In this document: positions 63,039 to 64,000 of the stretch, piece by piece
Layout: every line of letters starts with the position of its first letter
How positions within the stretch are numbered: position 1 is the stretch's first letter
From: Symbiodinium natans
Lineage: Eukaryota > Sar > Dinophyceae > Suessiales > Symbiodiniaceae
Assembly (NCBI GenBank): GCA_905221605.1
Contig: CAJNDS010002390.1
Coordinates: 905,113-969,112 of the forward strand
Length of the DNA stretch: 64,000 nucleotides
Direction of reading: 5' to 3'
Notes under the pieces: generated by a model
Seen by the model: the letters and a program-made list of their open reading frames with translations, nothing else
Database searches by the model: none
Told to the model about the DNA's origin: nothing
Program-made: the position numbers and the translations under genes

Positions 63039-63093
63039 GTCTCCGAGGTCTGCAGCTGGCCTTCGTGGATGTGTGGCTGTGGCTGAGAGAGCT
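63039..63093 (+). CDS. Candidate exon 60
   Basis: The frame reads LRGLQLAFVDVWLWLRE. The acceptor is CCACAG and the donor GTTTAG at a TTTAGGG array. This is the last exon recognised. Confidence 0.5.
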
Positions 63094-64000
63094 GTTTAGG
63101 GTTTAGGGTTTGGGGTTTGGGGTTTAGGGTTTAGGGTTTTGGGCTTAGGGTTTAGGGTTTAGGGCTCTTAACCATGATGGTTTTCGAAGTTTCGAGCTTC
63201 GGCTTCGGGAGTTGCGGGTTTAGGGCTTTTGGGGGTTCGAGGTTTAACGTTTAGGGTTTAGGGTTTGGGGCTTTTGCAGTTGTTGGGGGTTTTGCTGCCC
63301 TTAACCCTGGAGCTGCGAAATGCAAGCTCTCCAAGCCCCCCCCTGTGAAAATATGAGCTGGGAGCATGGTTTGATGTTGGGTTTCGGGTGTCGTGACGGT
63401 GTAGGGGCAGATGCCACACAAAGGACCCCTCAAAGGGACCCACCCTGATTTAGGGCAGCGTCATGTCCACCCACTAGGAGGAGGCCCTAGACACCATAAA
63501 TTGTAACGCCCAAACCCCCTCACACCCGGGCTAAGACCCCCAGGGTTCCCTAGAATGGACCCCCCCTCCCCCTCCCCGGAAGTAACGGATGCAAGGGGGC
63601 TAGAAAGGCCCTATCCCTACCTTCTTATGTATATATTCGTATATGTATTTGTATGCGCATTATGTTTCCCTACAACCCAAACCCTAGAACCATAACCTGA
63701 AGCCCCAGGCACAAAAAGAAAGTGTCACCACTCCAGCCAATCCTGCAAACTTGCAACGAGGCCCGCCCGGGACTTTCGGTTAGGGTTGAGGGTTTAGGGT
63801 TTAGGGCGTTGGGCATCAGCTTCGGCGTTCTATACGAGGCATGGGAAAACGCAGGAGTTCGGATGCAATGTGTCTCCATTCGCATGTTTTTGGGCTCAAG
63901 GCCCCCCAGAACCCTAAACCCTAAACCCTAAACCCTAAAACCCTAAACCCTAAACCCGTGGCTATCACGGGACTCTGCCTTGGACCCCTAAGGTTGTACC

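Larger units (their letters stand above)
558..63093 (+). other. Highly split plus-strand gene locus (one or more genes), TPR-like in its first two thirds
   Basis: Short GC-rich islands with one clean open frame recur every 0.3-2 kb on the plus strand, each bounded by an AG acceptor and a GT or GC donor. Islands up to about 42 kb encode helix pairs with TPR-type patterns (A-L-x-I/L-F-x-x-L-x-D/H-x-x-G-x-A). Neighbours with matching phases include 3193-3242, 3370-3436, 4014-4090 and 4463-4527, and also 27405-27512, 28765-28857, 30197-30259, 30668-30754 and 31811-31859 (all phase 0). TPR proteins are scaffolds for protein-protein contact; the partner is unknown. Islands after 42.9 kb encode other sequence and may be a C-terminal part or further genes. 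Both gene ends are outside the window or unrecognised. Splice sites were called by eye, so single boundaries may be wrong. The copia element lies between exons. Confidence 0.6.

Overview
The window looks like nuclear DNA of a dinoflagellate, probably from the Symbiodiniaceae/Suessiales side, though lineage is an inference. Four things point that way: plant/alga-type telomere repeats (TTTAGGG/CCCTAAA) in both orientations throughout; short plus-strand exons with GT and some GC donors and a G after about two thirds of the AG acceptors; compact inverted-repeat elements; and a Ty1/copia retrotransposon whose Gag carries a CCCH finger. No rRNA, tRNA, CRISPR or bacterial operon was seen.

Most of the window (about 0.5-43 kb and 51.7-63.1 kb) is read here as one or more extremely split plus-strand genes. 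About 60 candidate exons of 24-117 nt (roughly 3.3 kb of coding sequence) were picked by eye from an open frame, an AG acceptor and a GT/GC donor. Exons up to about 42 kb encode amphipathic helices of tetratricopeptide (TPR) type, with recurring patterns such as ALSIFRDLND, AVKIFRQLGHQ and GEATALL. Exons from about 42.9 kb onward are of a different, unrecognised kind (Ser/Pro/Gly-rich, then globular). Several neighbouring exons have matching phases. No promoter, start codon, stop codon or polyadenylation site could be assigned.

The most unusual feature is the intron architecture. Introns often begin with TTTAGGG units, with 13 donors being the GTTTAG inside the repeat, and end with CCCTAAA units just before the acceptor. 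Each such intron therefore has telomere-type inverted repeats at its ends and could fold on itself. Introns also hold at least seven families of small (about 90-140 bp) terminal-inverted-repeat elements, called A-H here. Some copies are split by telomeric arrays or by runaway poly-G/poly-C tracts.

At 43129-51670 a complete minus-strand copia element sits inside a CCCTAAA array. It has 307-bp LTRs that read as identical and a 5-bp ACCCT target duplication. ORF1 encodes Gag (CCCH plus CCHC fingers), an aspartic protease, a cytosine-methyltransferase-like domain without the catalytic cysteine, and the start of integrase. ORF2, in the -1 frame, encodes the rest of integrase, reverse transcriptase, RNase H and about 320 extra residues: two hydrophobic segments, a charged helix, a 19-residue tandem repeat and a SAP-like motif. 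Remaining stretches are telomere-like arrays, homopolymer-rich tracts, microsatellites and unassigned intronic sequence.
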